64,000 nt of DNA from Acanthosepion esculentum (GCA_964036315.1 OZ038495.1:27897266-27961265), one strand, 5' to 3'; numbered from the stretch's first letter, positions 22,642 through 35,118 are shown. Notes: generated by a model from the sequence alone, not told the origin. Numbers and translations are program-made.

Positions 22642-22708
<67 letters not shown>
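22639..22708. repeat. (TA)n microsatellite bordering foldback C
   Basis: About 34 TA units. Confidence 0.97.
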
Positions 22709-22709
<1 letters not shown>

Positions 22710-23770
22710 ACATTTCACAAAATGTGTGTCTGGAAGTGAATATACGTGCGTTTGTAATCATGATGTATTTGTTAAGATTCTGAATTTTCTTTGTTATTGT
22801 TGAGTAAATATCTGCAATTTCCTCGCTTTCTCTCTGAAAATTCAACGATTGTTTCTTTTCCACCATCTTTATCCACGAAATGTAAAATGTATTCTATATG
22901 AAGACACTAAGAGTTTCAGAATTCTTTTCACTTCTGATTATTATATCATGTGTTTTTGTGGATGTTTTTGTCTCTTACAAATTTTGTTTTGTTTCATTTC
23001 AAAAGTCTTCGTTTCTATTCCATTTCTCTCTCCCCTTTTCTGTCTCTCTTTCTCGCTTCTCTTCCTTCTCGAAGTAGAACTTATTTCATTACATTTCATC
23101 ATGTCGCTGGCTGCTTGTTCGTGACTTCCGTTAATCGTGCTAGAATTAAATCCTTAAGAACTTCAAGGCAATATCGAACACAAAAGACAAATGCAGATTA
23201 AACTTGGAAAAATATACAATTAGAGAAAGCAGTGCTGTTGAGTCGGTGTTCCGATAATACTTTATAATAGAATTCACAAAAAACAAAGAGGATAGAAAAG
23301 AAAATTTTAAAATAAAATTTAAAAGAAGAAATATAACTGAATATGAGGCATTCTGCTTAACACGACAGAATATTAATATCAAGAACAAACTTTTATGAAC
23401 CTTAAATTTTCGTGGTAAGAACAAAATTGGAAAAGTATCAAGTCTCATGGATTACAGAGAAGTTTTGGAGAAAATCTCACCAGTAAAATGACGCCCTCAT
23501 ATTGAAATTAAATAAGACTGGACTCTCTCTACTGTTGCCTAGTTATACGTCTTATTTCCTTGTTACTTTATTTTGGTACAAAGCCTTATGCAGACACCAC
23601 TGAATAAGCTAATGACTCACCGGAAGTCTTATTAAAAAGCAACTAGTATATTGCTTGTTTCTTATTAAAAAAAAAAAGAGAAATTCATTTTCACTGTGTT
23701 TTTGTTTTCTTCTTTTTACGACTGCGATAAGTTTAGGATTGTAGTAAATGAATGAATGTTGGAGGAAAGG
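22709..23770. other. Unannotated stretch
   Basis: Pyrimidine-rich near 23010-23070. The ~90-100-residue frames on both strands here overlap one another and show no domain. Confidence 0.5.
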
Positions 23771-23774
23771 AAAT

Positions 23775-24172
23775 AAACAAACTAAAGAACAGAATAAATG
23801 ATGGAATAAGAAACAGAATAAATGATGGAACAAAGAACAGAATAAATGATGGAACAAAGAACAGAATAAATGATGGAACAAGGAACAGAATAAATGATAG
23901 AACAAGGAATACAATAAATGACAGAATAAAGAATACAATAAAGGATAGAATAAGGAATAGAATAAATGATAGATTAAGGTATAGAATAAATGACAGAATA
24001 AGGAATAGAATAGGTAAAAGAATAAAGAATAGAATAAATGATATATTAAGGTTTAGAAAAAATGACAGAATAAGTAATAGAATAAGTAATAGAATAAGGA
24101 ATAGAATAAATAATAGAATAAGGAATATAATAAATAAAGGAATAAATAATAGAATAAATAATACGGGCTTTT
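23775..24172. repeat. 24-bp purine-rich minisatellite (GAATAAATGAT core)
   Basis: Roughly sixteen units of about 24 bp, variants of AGAATAAATGATGGAACAAG, are regular at the start and drift downstream. Because 24 is divisible by three, long frames appear on both strands: a plus frame 23752-24225 with repeats of NRINDGTK, and a minus frame with hydrophobic repeats such as FILFLVPS. Both are low-complexity by-products, with no flanking coding sequence. Confidence 0.9.
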
Positions 24173-24446
24173 TTGAGGAAAGCGCTTTCAATTCTTCTAA
24201 GGAAGCTTTCATATATTTATTGTGATTCTTATAATCACTATTACTTGATATTACGACGTATTCTGGAACGTTTTCCATATAAACAATCCATGTATTCGAT
24301 TTCCTGTAAAGATATAAGCGTATAATATGCAATATCCTCTTAAATGAAAAGATCCAAGAAAATACATTTCTGATCCACACGGATAATTGCTGTCTTCCGA
24401 GCCAACCTCACGTTCACATAAAACGAAACATTCTTGTAGACGTTTA

Positions 24447-24473
24447 ATTTTTTCTTTTTTTTTTTTTTTTTGA
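24447..24473. repeat. Poly-T tract
   Basis: T-rich run interrupted by one C, just before the mariner element at 24516. Confidence 0.85.
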
Positions 24474-24515
24474 AGGAAGGGCAACTATTCATTGTGTATT
24501 TCAAACTGTAGTAAA

Positions 24516-25765
24516 TATACGAGAGTGGACTGAAAGGTGCATATGGTGATTTTGAAGAAGAGATACTAGAGCTGTGAAATCTTGCATGCATTAATTTAAA
24601 TTCTTATTAATAACTCATTTATTTCTTCCCAGGTAAACTGACACCTGACTGTTCAATGAAGGTTTCAAAAGTAACTAGTAACGACTTCTCTTGAAAATGG
24701 ACAAAATGTGGCATTGTAGTGTTATAAAGTACCGGCAAAAAATCATTTAATCTCCAAGGATGTTCATAACGTTTCCTACATTAAGAGATGACGCTCCAGC
24801 TTTATCAACAAAGGTAAAGTTGAATTTCGGAGTGGAAGAGACTGTCTTGACGATGAGCCGCGATGTGGAGAAACTACAATTGTCATTACCCATTAAAATT
24901 TTGACCGTGTTCAGTACTTGGTGATGGATCACAGGAGATTCACTATATATCAAATAGCGAATGCAATTTGCATATCTCCCTAAGAGAGTTGAGAATATTC
25001 AACACACTGAACTTGGCATAACGAAGGTTTCTATTCAGTGGGTGCCACGTCCTCTGACACCTAATCAAAAGCGCACCAGACTGATCACATCACGGGAAAA
25101 ATCTGACATTGAGGCCGATCAACCTGGATTCTTTGAACGTTTCATAACCTGGGATGAGTGTTGGGTTAATCAATTTGAGCCAGAGACAAAGGAAATCTAT
25201 GCAATAAAAACTGCCCTTCCTCACCAGCTCCAGAGAACACAAAGACCGTTTCATCTACGAGGAAAGTTATGGCTTCAATTTTTGGGGATGCAAAAGGTAT
25301 TGCGTTTATTTATCTTTAAAGAGGCCACACCATCAATGGAGATTACTGTACCAACTTGTGGAAGCAGTTTCAAGAGGCTATCAAGAACAAACGCCAAAGA
25401 AAACTGATGAAAGGAGTCTTGTTTTATCAGTACAATGCTCCAACACACATGACCTTGGTTTGAATGGTTGCTGTGCGTGGTTTTGAAATGGTTGCTCTCC
25501 CTCCCTATTCACCTGATTTAACTATCATTTGTACCTCAAAAAAAAAAAAAAACATGGCTGGAAAACAGCATGGCAGTAATGATGACGTCATATATGCTGC
25601 TAATGAATTTTTTGACCAACAGGATGAAAATTCTTATTTGAACAGTCAGATGTCAGTTTACCCGGAAAGAAACAAGACAGTTGATATTAATGCATGCGAG
25701 ATTTGACACTTCTAGTGTCACTCTTTCATAGTCAGACTATGAACTTTTCAGCCTACCCGCGTATA
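24516..25765 (+). mobile_element. Mariner element with decayed transposase
   Basis: The inverted ends are TATACGAGAGTGGACTGAAA at 24516 and the inverse of TTATACGCGGGTAGGCTGAA near 25745-25766, giving about 1.25 kb, normal for mariner. The transposase is readable as EFRSGRDCLDDEPRCG near 24826 and DHRRFTIYQIANAICISP near 24930. From about 24984 a 140-residue frame carries VENIQHTELGITKVSIQWVP, TPNQKRTRLITSREK, and FITWDECWVNQFEPETK with the first catalytic Asp. The second motif is FYQYNAPTH near 25421, where the family has QDNAPAH, so that Asp is lost. The third, PPYSPDL near 25500, is intact. A poly-A tract at 25539-25553 has replaced the segment before AGKQHGSNDDV. Frameshifts make it inactive. 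Confidence 0.9.
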
Positions 25766-26073
25766 AATTGATTTATATTCGTTGATTTTAGCATAGCATT
25801 TTGCTTACCAAACTCCAAGACTTGATTCTAGTATTTATTTACTACAAAGAACACTTGAATCTTTAAAAAGTGCTGAAGAAGCTCGCCTGAAAATTGTGTG
25901 GATCACTCATATATCAAATGTAAATTGATCGAATGATTTTTTAAGGCTTATTAAGACATCAAAAGCTACTCAAAGCCGAAATATACATTTGGATTTGTAG
26001 GTGGAGGGTGCTAGTGAATATTGTATTAAAAACCTTTTTAGATAATGATTTTCAGATAAACGTCCTACTATTT
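25766..26073. other. Unannotated stretch
   Basis: No recognisable feature. Confidence 0.5.
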
Positions 26074-26215
26074 AACCCATAGCTGGAGGGAAAAAGAGAT
26101 AGAATCATATCTTTCCCCAGTGTATTAGAGTGTAAGTGAATGTAACGAACTCGACTGGAGTTCTCCTCCCGAGCTGTTATTCTTAACACCAACCGAAAGC
26201 TTATAAAACCTGTGG
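26074..26215 (-). mobile_element. tRNA-Arg-like SINE, family R, copy 1
   Basis: On the minus strand, head and body blocks match those at 50207 and 58147. They are a box-B-like GAGTTCG region, GTTACATTCACTTACACTC, and a final CCAGCTATGGGT near 26075. The head is degenerate. Confidence 0.6.
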
Positions 26216-27054
26216 GTTCACCCATCCAAGTTAGTGTTCAACTTAGTTGTTTAACTTCAGGGATCTGGCGAGAACCGGTATTTCAGCGTGATATGGCCGT
26301 AAGACGAAACATGTGTAAAAGTAACATGTGTAAGAACAAGTCTGAATAATTGAGAAGAAACAATCACTGATTTTACACCTAGAAAAGTGAGTTAAGCAAA
26401 CCCATGTAAACAGCCGTTTGAATTTAAACGTCCATTTTGAAAAGATATGGATTGTTGTCAAAATATTATAAATTCTCTTGATACATGATTACCTTACCAT
26501 TTATAGGGAATCTCTTGTAAAACTATTACTAATATAATAAGAATGTTTTTTCAGCGATTGGTTCAACTCCATGGCTTAATCGGTAAGGCAGCTGCCACAG
26601 ACAGCGAGGATACGAGAAAAACGTTTGCTGGAATAGTATTTTTAACAATGAAAGTCAACTCAAATAAGATGAAACACAATTAAAAAAAATAACGTTGCTT
26701 CAGAAAAAATTGAAATTATAATCTGTATCTCTAAAATATACGACAAATATTTAAAAAACAATTTTGTGTTTTATTATTTTGCAAAATTTCAAGATATGAT
26801 TCAAGAAGCTGTTAATAAAATGTCAAATGTAAAATTCATTATCACGATCATTATTATTCAAAATTATTGCTGTGATTCAGTGAGTTTGAAATGAATATTA
26901 CTGATCTGTGTCCTCGTCGATGGAAGTGAACCCATAGAATGGCAAACATTTCAACACTGGTAAAAAATCAAATCAAATCAAAGGGGAAAATATAAAACAC
27001 TGATATACGGATATACACGGATTAGGAAACAAATAAGGAAAGATTAACCAACTA
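26216..27054. other. Unannotated stretch with a possible tRNA-like fragment
   Basis: 26570-26600 (CCATGGCTTAATCGGTAAGG, then CAGCTGCC) resembles a tRNA box A region, but no convincing box B follows. No gene was found. Confidence 0.4.
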
Positions 27055-27585
27055 AGATAGGTACCTCTTATATTTTGTAATTATATACTCAGAATAGGGA
27101 AGTTTTTGTTGTTGTTTTTTAAGCTTTTCACCCCAAGCAAGGCTGGAAGCCACTAGCACGCAAGGGGTTACAGAAGGTTTGGAGGAAGAGCAGATAGGAG
27201 TGGTAAAGGAGAGGATGTGGAGAAAGATAGTGGATCGATCAAGGCAAGGGGGTTACAGAAGATTTGGAGCGAGAGCAGATAGGAATGAAAGCTGAAAGGA
27301 TGTGGAGAAGGGAAGTGGATAGATCAAGGCAACTGTAGATGTCGATTGACGTTACACTTAAATAGTTGGAGATATTTGTCAGGGAAACAGGAATAAGGAA
27401 GGGAGTTCCACAGGCGAGATGTGCGAGACATGAAGCTATTGGAGTAGAAGAGACGTCTACATCTAACAGTTTCAACGGTGAAGGGGTGGGAACGGGACGC
27501 CAGCGTCGTAGGACGCTTAAATTCATGAGGCCTGGGAACCAGGGAATTACTATAATTTGCATTTACTTTAAATTACATTATACTG
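27055..27585. repeat. Dispersed repeat split by a LINE insertion
   Basis: CTCTTATATTTTGTAA and CAGAATAGGG at 27064-27099, and CTATAATTTGCATTTA at 27550-27566, are contiguous at 28640-28705. In this copy they are separated by the LINE fragment at 27102-27540. Confidence 0.75.
27102..27540 (-). mobile_element. LINE 3' end, family J, with target-site duplication
   Basis: The flanking 6-bp copies AGGGAA (27096-27101 and 27541-27546) bound the insert, and the paralogous sequence at 28640-28705 is the unoccupied site. On the minus strand the readable parts include SSTPIASCLAHLACGTPFLI, which matches a segment at 36553-36600 of the 35.4-kb LINE (SSTPIASCLALPV). The 3' end is CCCCTTGCGTGCTAG, CTTGGGGTG and an A/AAC-rich tail. 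It is 5' truncated and contains an internal duplication (CAGATAGGA/TGTGGAGAA blocks near 27190 and 27275). No reverse transcriptase core remains. Confidence 0.82.
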
Positions 27586-27702
27586 TTTATAAATTTCCTT
27601 ATTACAAACATATATACAAATATCAGCTGAGTATTTTGAGCTAAAATGACTTTCCGACCAAATAAAAATTCAAATGTTTTTGATAAAATTCGAATAAGTA
27701 GC

Positions 27703-28040
27703 TGTTATATAGAAATAAAGTGTCACTGCCGACACAAACACAAATCACCAGAAAGCAAACACAGGCAATCCTATTTTGAATATGTAGATCACGTGATTGG
27801 TATAGAAAATGTATATATGGGAATTAGCGTGGCGTCTAACTGATCTCACTATACTATCTCTCTATACTGATCATTATACGGATTACTATTCGATGGTTAC
27901 TTTTGGAGCGAGTATTATCAAGTGAGTACTATTAATTCGAGTGTTATTCGAAGGCGTCTGACACCAGTATTGTTCAACAGCGTTACTATAGTTGAACCTG
28001 CGATTGCAAAGTCTCTACTACAACGAGCATTACAAAAGTA
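27703..28040. repeat. LTR-like dispersed repeat, family L, copy 1
   Basis: It matches 58334-58715 in the same orientation: TGTTATA start, AATAAAGTGTC, GCCGACAC, CACAGGC, CTATACTGATCA, GGTGGTTACTTTT-like, GTTATTCGAAGGCG and TCTACTACAACGA. The TGTTATA start and a possible TTACA end suggest an LTR, but no target duplication or primer-binding site was confirmed. Confidence 0.55.
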
Positions 28041-28639
28041 AAGAGTATTCGTTGGCATCACAGAGTAGCAGTTGCACTAGAAGAAAAAGATTTTTCTGCA
28101 ACAGAATTGCATGAAGAAAGCAGGATGACTCTTTAAAACATTTATCTTGAATTTTAAATAGGCCATTAAATCCTTTTGGCCATCAACTAATCAACTTTAA
28201 CATTGATCTTGAAAAGTTTCAAGGAGTTTAATGGTTATATATCCCTTTCATAATTTCTTACCGAGAATATGAAAAATAGTTCTAATCATTTTATGATCTG
28301 CTTCAAATGACTTCTGGTAACACATAATGATCACATTTACTAATATTAATAAAAATATTTTTTGAAATCATTAATAATTAAGTTTTGTTTAAAACCTTAC
28401 CTTTCCCACGCTTCTTTTGATTATCCAATAATCCTATTCGATTCTTATCGTTAATCTTTGAGGACATTATAAAAATTATTTGATTACACTGTGGTGGTTT
28501 TCATATCAATGTGACTTTGTAGCAAATTTGTTATAGTTGGTGCATTTTTCGTTCTTTGATCTTTATACTGAAGGTTAAATAAAATAAATATTTTGCCCTA
28601 TTCTGATTTTATTATATTCAGAAAGATAGAATATCTAGA

Positions 28640-28715
28640 TATCTCTTATATTTTGTAACTGTGTATTCAGAATAGGGCATTGCTATAATTTGCATTTATT
28701 TTAATCATATTTAAT
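28640..28715. repeat. Dispersed repeat, uninterrupted copy
   Basis: It contains CTCTTATATTTTGTAACTG, CAGAATAGGGC and GCTATAATTTGCATTTA contiguously, and so shows the pre-insertion state of the site at 27096. Confidence 0.75.
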
Positions 28716-29502
28716 TTACTTATTCTCAGAAAAGTAAAATAAAAAAAAATACGGATTAGTACAATTTATGGAGAAGGTACTGTGACCAGACGTGTCAAAA
28801 GTGGTTTATACATTTTCCCGCTGAAGTTGTTTTACTGAATAAACTACTTAGAATAGTTGACGTTTGTCAATCAAATCCAGACATTACCTGAAAATAATCA
28901 TTACATGATGTAAGAAACAGACAACATAGGAAGAATATTCAAATGAAACGCCAGCTTAGTTATGTCAGTCGCTTTGATACGGGATGTCGATTTAAGTTAA
29001 TCGAATAAAGTAATTCAATTTTATTTCCATGAGGGCTCACTGCTACATATTTTCGGAAAGCAACAGGATTAAACTACAAACAAATAGTAGACTTGTATCT
29101 ACTATTATAACTATGGTCATGAATATCATATCAGCAAATATTGCCCACATATTATGTGTGAGAGTATTGTTGGAAATAAGAATACTAATAAATCATTACT
29201 TGGTTGTTAAAGGTAAGTATGACTTAGTACAATGAAACCACTATAAATTATGCTTTAATAATAAATAGGATGATGAGAATGATGTAAGTGATAAAATAAG
29301 GAATAGACACTCACGTATAAGTATTCATACTTGTTCTTATAATCTATCATTCTGTACAACCTGTTCGTATAATCTATCATTCTGTACAACCAGTTGTAAA
29401 ATAATAGAATAGTTCGGAAAGGCCTTTATAGAACGATACTGAGAAATTCCTTGAGAATTATCTACGAGCTCAGCCAATAATAATTTGATTATAATGCGCC
29501 GG

Positions 29503-29504
<2 letters not shown>
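28716..29504. other. Unannotated stretch with a small tandem duplication
   Basis: 29332-29395 holds two copies of CGTATAATCTATCATTCTG. The 68-residue frame at 29029-29235 has no motif. Confidence 0.5.

Positions 29505-29538
<34 letters not shown>
29505..29538. repeat. (TA)n microsatellite
   Basis: About 17 TA units. Confidence 0.95.
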
Positions 29539-29542
<4 letters not shown>

Positions 29543-29558
29543 AGATAACATTAGTGTT

Positions 29559-29560
<2 letters not shown>

Positions 29561-29614
<54 letters not shown>
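29561..29614. repeat. (TA)n microsatellite bordering foldback C half copy
   Basis: About 27 TA units. The family C sequence follows directly. Confidence 0.97.
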
Positions 29615-29618
<4 letters not shown>

Positions 29619-29830
29619 GTATATTTATGCAGCAATCCTTCGTTTATGCATGTTTCATTAAAAACGACAGACAAGTTACTACGGTTAAGCTTTTTTTAAA
29701 AAATGTCTTGTGTTCGAACAAGAGCTTTCTTTTCTGGACAAAGGGTATGTAAAAACCGTCCAAATGTTTTATATTTCCGAGCGCTTTTGGCTATACTTTT
29801 AGCCATTATCAAGCACGATTCGATTTTTCA
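29615..29830. mobile_element. Foldback family C, single-arm copy
   Basis: It shares GCAGCAATCCTTC, TTCATTAAAA, CGACAGACAAG, CCGTCCAAATGTT-like, TTTCCGAGCGC and TATACTTTTAGCCATT with the left arm of 22169-22641. No inverted partner is present downstream, so it is a half element or solo arm. Confidence 0.7.
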
Positions 29831-30495
29831 GCTTAATTGAGTGTCTGCATTATGTGTATGTCTTAGTATGTAGTAGGGATGTTTTTAATTTCCGAATACG
29901 GTTAGCACATTGTGGCCTTGTTTGTAGTTAATATTGTTAAGAGTTGAGTGTGGGTACTCCAGTTGCGTCGAGTGTTGAATTGGAAGTGAATTTCAGAACA
30001 AAGCATTCAAACTTATCTGTTGTAAATGTCAGATTGGTTGAATAGACGAGAGATTAAGGATATATTCAGCACACTCTTGCAGAGCCGCCAATAATCTCTA
30101 GAACTGAACTTTCGAGATGCTATACGTTGTTTTATTTTATCAACAAACAGAAACTTCGATTCTTTGAGGATACGATTGCACTCGTTACGACCAGAGAGAG
30201 AGAGAGAGAGATGCCTGCTGTAATCAGACGTGTAATAAATATATGTTCAGCCGCTCTACTATAGAGATTTCTTCGTGGACTGGATATTTTATAAGTACAT
30301 TATCGACATGCAAAGTTTATGTTGACAGAGCTTTAAAGTTAGATGTCGAAATTTTCTTCAATGTAATGAATAGTAAGCATTAGCTTTGTATTAATAGTTA
30401 CATAATATGTGGTTGGTAAAGTTTACTGCATCGCATTTTCTGTATGGAAAGATCTAAATTCATAAATTATTTTTGTACTTCCAGTGAGCTGTCAT
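29831..30495. other. Unannotated stretch
   Basis: A short (GA)n run occurs at 30192-30211. No gene recognised. Confidence 0.5.
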
Positions 30496-30496
30496 G

Positions 30497-33400
30497 GTTA
30501 TTGGGTGGGATGCAAACATGCCCATAGATAGTGGGTAGGATGCAAACATACCCATATATACTAGGTGGGATGCAAACATGCCAATAGATACTAGGTGGGA
30601 TGCAAACATGCCCATAGATACTAGGTGGAATGCAAACATGCCCATAGATACTGGGTGGAATGCAAACATGCCCATACATACTAGATGGGATGCAAACATA
30701 TACATAGATACTAAGTGGGATGCAAACATGCCCATAGATATTTGGTGGGATGCAAACATGCCCATAGATACTAGGTGGGATGCAAACATGCCCATAGACA
30801 CTAGGTGGGATGCAAACATGTCCATAATTATTATGTCGGATGCAAACATGCCCATAGATACTCGATGAGAGGCAAGCATGGCCATAGGTACTGGGTGGGG
30901 TGCAAACATGCCCATAGATAGTCGGTGGTATGCAAACATACACATATATACTAGGTGGGATGCAAACATGCATATAGATATTCGCTGGGATGTAAACATG
31001 CCCATAGATACTCGCTGCGATGCAAACAATCCCATACTCACACGGTGGGATGCAAACATGCCGATAGATATTTGGTGGGATGCAAACATGCCCATAGATG
31101 CTAGGTGGGATGCAAACCTGCCCATAGAAACTCGGTGGGATGCTGATATGCCCATATTACTAGGTGGGATGCAAACATGCCCATAGATACTAGGTGCAAT
31201 GAAAACATGCCCATAGATACTGGGTGGAATGCAAACATGCCCATAGATACAGGGTGGTATGCAAACGTGCCCATAGATACTCGGTGGGATGCAAACATGC
31301 CCATAGACAATCGGTGAGATGCAAACATGCCCATAGATACTAGGTGGAATGCAAACATGTCCATAGACACTAGGTGAGATTCAAACATGCAAGTAGATAC
31401 TGGGTGGAATGCAAACATGCTCATAGATACTGGGTGGGATGCAAACATGCCTATAGATTATACGTGGAATGCAAACATGCCCATAGATACTAGGTGGGAT
31501 GCAAACATGTCCATAGACAATAGGTGGAATGGAAACATACCAATAGATACTGGGTGGGATGCAAACATGCCCATAGATACTGGGTGGGATGCAAACATGC
31601 CCATAGATACTGGGTGGGACGCAAACATGCCCATAGATACTGGGTGGGATGCAAACATGCCCATAGATACTGGGTGGGATGCAAACATGCCCATAGATAC
31701 TGGGTGGCATGCAAACATGCCCATAGATAATAGGTGGAAGGCAAACATGCCCATAGATACTGGTTGGGATGCAAACATGCACATAGATATTGGGTGGGAT
31801 GCAAACATGCCCATGGATACTAGGTGGGATGCAAACATTCCCATAGAAAATAGGTGGAATGCAGACATGCCCATAGATATTGGGTGGGATGCAAACATAC
31901 CCATATATACTAGGTGGGATACAAACATGCACATAGACATTCGGTGGAATGCAAACATACCCATAGATACTAGGTGGGATGCAAACATGTCCATAGATAC
32001 ACGGTGGGATGCAATCATGCCCATAGATACTAGGTGGAATGCAAACATGCCCATAGATATTAGGTGGAATGTAAACATGCCCATAGATACTGGGTAGGAT
32101 GCTAACATGCCCATAGATACTAGGTGGGATGCAAACTTACCCATAGATACTGGATGGGATAAAAACATGCCCATAGATACTAAGTAGGATGCAAACATGC
32201 CCGTAGATAATAGGCGTAATGCAAACATGCCCATAGATACTGGGTGGGATCCAAACATGCCCATAGATACTGGTTGGGATGCAAACAAGCCCATAGATAA
32301 TAGGTGGAATGCAAACATGCCCTTAGATACTAGGTGGAATGCAAACATGCACATAGATATTTGGTGGGAAGCATACATGCCCATAGATAATAGGTGGAAT
32401 GCAAAAATGCCCATAGATACTGGTTGGTATACAAACATGCCAATAGATACTAGGTGGGATGCAAACGTGCCCATATATACTGGGTGGGATGCAAACATGC
32501 CCATAGATACTCGATAGGATGCAAACATGCCCATAGTTACTAGGTGGGATGCAAACATGCCCATAGATAGTCGGTCGGATGCAAACATACACATATATAC
32601 TAGGTGGAATGCAAACATGCCCATAGATACTCACTGGCATGCAAACCTTCCCATAGATACCCGCTGGGATGCAAACATGCCCATAGACACACGGTGGGAT
32701 GACAACATGCCTATAGATACTCGGTGGGATGTAAACATGCACATAGATACTAGGTGGGATGCAAACATGCCCATAGATACTAAGTAGGATGCAAACATGA
32801 CCGTAGATAATAGGAGTAATGCAAACATGCCGATAGATTCTGGGTGGGATGCAAACATGCCCATAGATACTAGGTGGAATGCAAACATGCCAATAGATAC
32901 TAGGTTGGATGCAACCATGCCAATAGATATTAGGTGGAAAGCAATCATGCTCATAGATACTAGGTGGGCTGCAAACATGCCCATAGATAATATGTGGAAT
33001 GCAAACATGCCCATAGATACTGGGTGTTATGCAAACATGCCCATAGACACACGGTAGGATGAAAACATTCCCATAGATGCTAGGTGGGATGCAAATAGAT
33101 AATAGGAGGTATCCAAACATGCCCATACATATACTACGTGGAATGCAAACATGCCCATAGATACTGGGTGGGATCCAAACATGCCCATACATATACTACG
33201 TGGGATGCAAACATGCCCATAGATACTGCGTGTGATGCAAACATGCCCATAGATACTAGGTGTGATGCAAACATGCCCATAGATACTGGGTGGGACGCAA
33301 ACATGCCCATAGATACTTGGTGGGGTGCAAACATGCCCATAGATACTAGGTGGGATACAAAGTTGCCCATAGATAATCGGTGGGATGCAAACATCCCCAT

Positions 33401-33598
33401 AGATACTAGGTGGGATGCAAACATGCCCATAGCTACTCACTGGGATGCAAACATGCCCAGAGATACTCACTGGGATGCATACATGCCTATAGATACTCGG
33501 TGTGATGCAAACATGCCCATAGATACTCACCGGGATGCAGACATGCTCATAGATACTCGGTGGGATGCAAACATGCCCATAGATACTCGCTGGGATGC
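30497..33598. repeat. 30-bp tandem satellite array, ~3.1 kb
   Basis: Roughly 104 head-to-tail units with consensus close to GGGATGCAAACATGCCC, ATAGATACTAG and GT. Almost every unit is exactly 30 bp. A 1-bp loss near 31155 and irregular spacing near 33090-33210 are the main phase changes. A 60-bp doublet carrying CATACATATACTACGTGG is repeated at 33121 and 33183. Because 30 is divisible by three and the unit lacks stops in several frames, long frames run on both strands: a 388-residue minus frame at 31458-32624 with repeats of GMFASHLVSM, another minus frame with CIPPSIYGHV, and a plus frame with NMPIDTRWDA. The simultaneous openness of several frames and lack of initiating or flanking exons argue against coding. 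Distinctive variant units recur at fixed distances (see findings), so blocks have been duplicated. Confidence 0.95.
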
Positions 33599-33599
33599 C

Positions 33600-34865
33600 A
33601 GACAAAATTATTTGCATTATATAGACAGATATTGAAGATAAAATTTTGTAGAAACCATCAAAGGAGAAAAATGAGTTTTTGACGGCCTATAATACTATTT
33701 ATCTGTCAAAAATGTCATGGCAAATTGTAGCCTACCAGATCCTGCAACTTATTATAATAAGCAGTAGATGTTTTAGGAAATATTTTGTAGATTAAGAATG
33801 AAGAATCTTATAAGATCTCAAATACGATACTAATGACAATGTTGAGGTGACAAATATGACTAGTTTCTTGGGAAAAAGATGAAAGTGATATACTTATTTA
33901 TTATTTTACTGCGTTTGCTAGAAAAAGAGTGAAAATAAGCATCATATAAAGGAAACTATTAAGAGTCATCCTCAAGTCTGTTTTTTTGAATTGACGCTAG
34001 GAAAAGATTGTTATAAAAGAAAATTGTATTTCTTTACATTCATCGATTACAAGAGACACAGAATAAATGTTCCGCGACACTAGAACAGGAAGTGATAAAT
34101 TCGGAAAAATACACATTATTCGCAAACGTTTATCAAACAGCGATATTAATCTATTTGATTCTACACTTTACTTGGACCAGGCTGATTAACAATGGATTAA
34201 AGAGAGTTGTCAATCGACGATTATTTTCAGTTTTGTCTTCCGCTTCAAAGACGGACGTGATGAGACTTTGGAATAGATTGTATACCCAAATGGTTCTTCA
34301 TGTTAGCTATCACATCTACGATGGTGACTTTCACCGATTACTAGACACAGTTGGTTGTAATCACCAACCCGGTACGACGCCACAGACATTTCATCACGTT
34401 CAAGGAATTTTATATTTATTAATGGTTGGCATGATATATTCTGAATATTCTAGGTTAACCACATCTGCGAATCAAAGTAGAGTCCAGTTGAGACACGTAC
34501 GATCATCACTTCTAACTATAGCGTGAATATTATGTCGATCTTGTCGGTGGCATTGACTCGGATGTACTGTGTTGGAGCGACATGATATAGCTCTCGTTTT
34601 TCGGAAGGGCAACAGATCTGATGACCTTGGTTTACATCACTGGGATAGATCCAGCTGTCGTTCTCCTGGTAATCTTACAGGTATTGTTTTTTATTTCGAT
34701 TATCCAGAGTCCTGCGTGTCTATTCATTTCCGCTGTCAGGTTGAAATGTGTCATATCTTAATGATACATCTTAAAGAGAAATGGGAATTATGAAATTCAG
34801 CCCATAGCGCCTATTATGTTACTTGATCTATTGATCGATCGCTAAAGACACGTTCTCACATAAGT
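33600..34865. other. Unannotated stretch with one unassigned 144-residue frame
   Basis: The plus frame at 34092-34526 has 144 codons and no motif I recognise. The minus strand in the same region is also fairly open. There is no second copy in the window. I cannot say whether it is chance, a relic or an exon. Confidence 0.4.
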
Positions 34866-34869
34866 ATTG

Positions 34870-34903
<34 letters not shown>

Positions 34904-35118
34904 GCAAACATATATATACATACACCACACATACATATACACACACATATATATATATATACATACACACACGTATATACAGACACACATATATATATAT
35001 ATATATACACACACATATACACAGAACACATATATATACACAGAACACCTATATAAATATACACACACACATATATATATACACACATATATACACACAC
35101 ATATATACACACATATAT

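Noticed and set aside
23733..24380. A 215-residue minus-strand frame resembling a multi-span membrane protein
   Set aside because: The hydrophobic stretches are a direct translation of the 24-bp minisatellite. The part outside the array has no recognisable domain.
26570..26640. A possible tRNA gene
   Set aside because: Only a box A-like start is present. No box B or cloverleaf could be traced.
31458..32624. A 388-residue minus-strand open frame with decapeptide repeats
   Set aside because: It lies wholly in the 30-bp satellite, several other frames on both strands are equally open, and no flanking coding sequence, signal or domain supports it as a gene.
30497..33598. A CRISPR-like array of regular repeats
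   Set aside because: Units are contiguous with no unique spacers, and the genome is eukaryotic in style.
34092..34526. A 144-residue plus-strand frame
   Set aside because: No motif, second copy, splice context or family resemblance was found. It is kept only as an unassigned open frame.
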